The notes beneath the pieces were generated by a model that did not search any database, was not told where the DNA came from, and saw only the letters and a list, made by a program, of their open reading frames with translations. Of a DNA stretch of 64,000 nucleotides, positions 62,336 through 64,000 are shown piece after piece (the first letter of the stretch is position 1; each line of letters starts with the position of its first letter). The DNA is from Hemibagrus wyckioides (lineage: Eukaryota > Chordata > Actinopteri > Siluriformes > Bagridae). The DNA lies in assembly GCF_019097595.1 (NCBI RefSeq), contig NC_080714.1:8077759-8141758 (forward strand). Direction: 5' to 3'. The position numbers and the translations under genes were made by a program.

Positions 62336-64000
62336 GTCAACTTTTTTCTTTTTTGTCTCACTGTCGTTCAAGAGCAGGAACGGTAACGGTCAAAATGGTG
62401 CTACCACCACCATGTGTTCTCAGGGCAATCAAACAGCATCAGGTTTCAGCCCAATGTACTGCTTTGAGCCAATAAAAAATGTTATTCTTTGCCAATGAAC
62501 TGAAAACGTGAAAGTAATAACAATAAAAAGAAAAACAGGAAAGATTGGAGACAGTGGTATCTTCATTAGAGCAGATGGTTTAGACTTGGAAATTTCTAGA
62601 GGACCATTGTACAAGGACATCTAGTTCGCAAGACATTAGGTTGGGAAAAAAGTGTACATCAGGACAGAAGACAAAACACTGAGCTAGAATTTTGTTTTCA
62701 TGCACCGAGCTTGTGGCAAAAAGAAGACCACATGCATTAACATGAACATGCAGCATTGTGTGATGCATTCATTCATTCATTCATTCATTCATTTATTCAG
62801 TCATCATTAGGTGATAATCACCACGCCCATTCGGAATCGGAATCAGCAAAAGGAAATTATATAATAGTGCAGTATAATAGTGTATAAAAGTGAACCAGTG
62901 CAAATGCTAAAGTTACAAATGCTACATTCAGGATGGACGGAAACATTAACTTAGTGTACCAGATGCGACGCTCACAGTTTGAGGTCGGAAGGTCAGATAA
63001 GGTGCAGGTGCAGTATGGCTGTGTGAGTCATGTTCTGGGGTATCAACATAAATACAAATACAGATATGGATAACTGTAGCATGTCATTGCATTTCACACC
63101 GAATCTATACACAATCTCAACTCTCATTTGAGGCTCCATGTCTTTTATTCCCCAGACAAAATTCTGTAGTATCTTCAGTGAGGCTCTTACATTTCCAGCT
63201 TCCTTCCTCTTTCCCTACCACATGACTCCACGTAGCAGCAGATGGCAAACCAACAAGAAATCAGGCCACAGGAGTGATAGTGTAGTTTAACACAGAGCCG
63301 GTACTATAATTGGAAGCTGGCCGGCACCAGCCATCGGAGAGTTGGCCGAAAAGTGGGTCAGCGAGGAGTATTGACAAATTGCTGGGTGCTGGCAATGGGT
63401 CAATAAGCAACTCTCCAGCTGCGGTCTAAAACCCACAGCTCTTTTTTTCTGAGTTGCTTTCCAGAGGCTTCAGCTTGAGCCAGATTTGCATTCACTTGCA
63501 TTTTCATTCATGTGCAAGCATTATGACATTAATTGCCTCACTATATTCAATAGCAATCTTATTTCCACTCAATTTGGCATCCAGTAGATACTCTGCTTGC
63601 CAAGAAGCCTGAATGACCAGGAATGTGTTGTGATATTATCTACTATACTGGTGCCCTCCACATCATCTATTACCAAATCCTTGGGCCGTGTGACACAAAT
63701 TAGCCTAAATTTCCAGTTTCTTCGCAGTCTAAAGATGCCAAATTTGGTGGCACAAAACAAGGCAGGATTCTTGCGATAAATATAAAGCTTATCAGTGAGC
63801 TTGATGTGCACAGTGCGACTCGAAATACAGTGGTGTAATGAAAAGGGGGAGAAAAAAATCATGCACCGTTATCACTCAAACCTGGCAAGCCTTTACCTTG
63901 TTAAACATTTCAGAATCGATTGCTTTCGACACAAGCAGCCTTCTGACACTCTGCCAAATTGATTGTTGCTCTTTAATACCGGTATCCATCACCTCCCTGT
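62336..64000. other. plch2 intron 9, partial
   Basis: No further plch2 exon was found (the expected next residues Gly-Lys-Lys-Leu are absent). It contains (ATTC)n at about 62767-62794 and an unrecognised open frame at 63569-63862 on the minus strand. Confidence 0.6.

Overview
This window is vertebrate nuclear DNA, almost certainly from a teleost fish. The case rests on long introns, dense microsatellites, mermaid/DANA-type and other tRNA-derived SINEs, and many Tc1-family DNA transposons of kinds common in teleosts. There is no bacterial or viral gene organisation. I cannot name the species.

The only host gene I can support is the 5' half of a phospholipase C-eta gene on the + strand, best matched to PLCH2 (plch2; I cannot tell the a from the b paralog). 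Nine exons join in one frame into 442 codons: 25737-25779, 49727-49873, 52020-52263, 52981-53110, 56945-57115, 59260-59353, 60726-60929, 61569-61689 and 62164-62335. They encode a short N-terminus, the PH domain, the EF-hands and most of the catalytic X domain. The Y domain, C2 domain and C-terminal tail lie beyond the right edge. Catalytic His314, His359 and Ca2+-ligand residues Asn315, Glu344, Asp346 and Glu393 are all present, at a constant +3 offset from PLC-delta1. The intron between exons 3 and 4 is not GT-AG: it starts ATATCCTT, ends AC and has a TCCTTAAC branch site, so it is a U12-type AT-AC intron. A second open exon at 41716-41950, with a good donor and the right phase, looks like an alternative first exon inside the 24-kb first intron.

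Layout: 1-25.6 kb is intergenic or undetected 5' sequence with SINEs, a 42-bp minisatellite of about 35 units (6.26-7.75 kb), a Tc1 transposon with an unbroken transposase (18.05-19.30 kb) and a G-poor degenerate repeat block (20.8-21.9 kb). Intron 1 covers 25.8-49.7 kb and holds a 43-bp minisatellite (36.85-37.44 kb), SINEs, Tc1 relics and the candidate alternative exon. From 49.7 to 64 kb are the PH/EF/X exons, separated by introns containing a long TTTC/TTCC pyrimidine tract, an internally deleted Tc1-type element with both ends, and triplet repeats.

No CRISPR array, operon or prokaryote-like defence system is present. The most unusual signals are the AT-AC intron, the alternative first exon, the intact Tc1 element and the two minisatellites.
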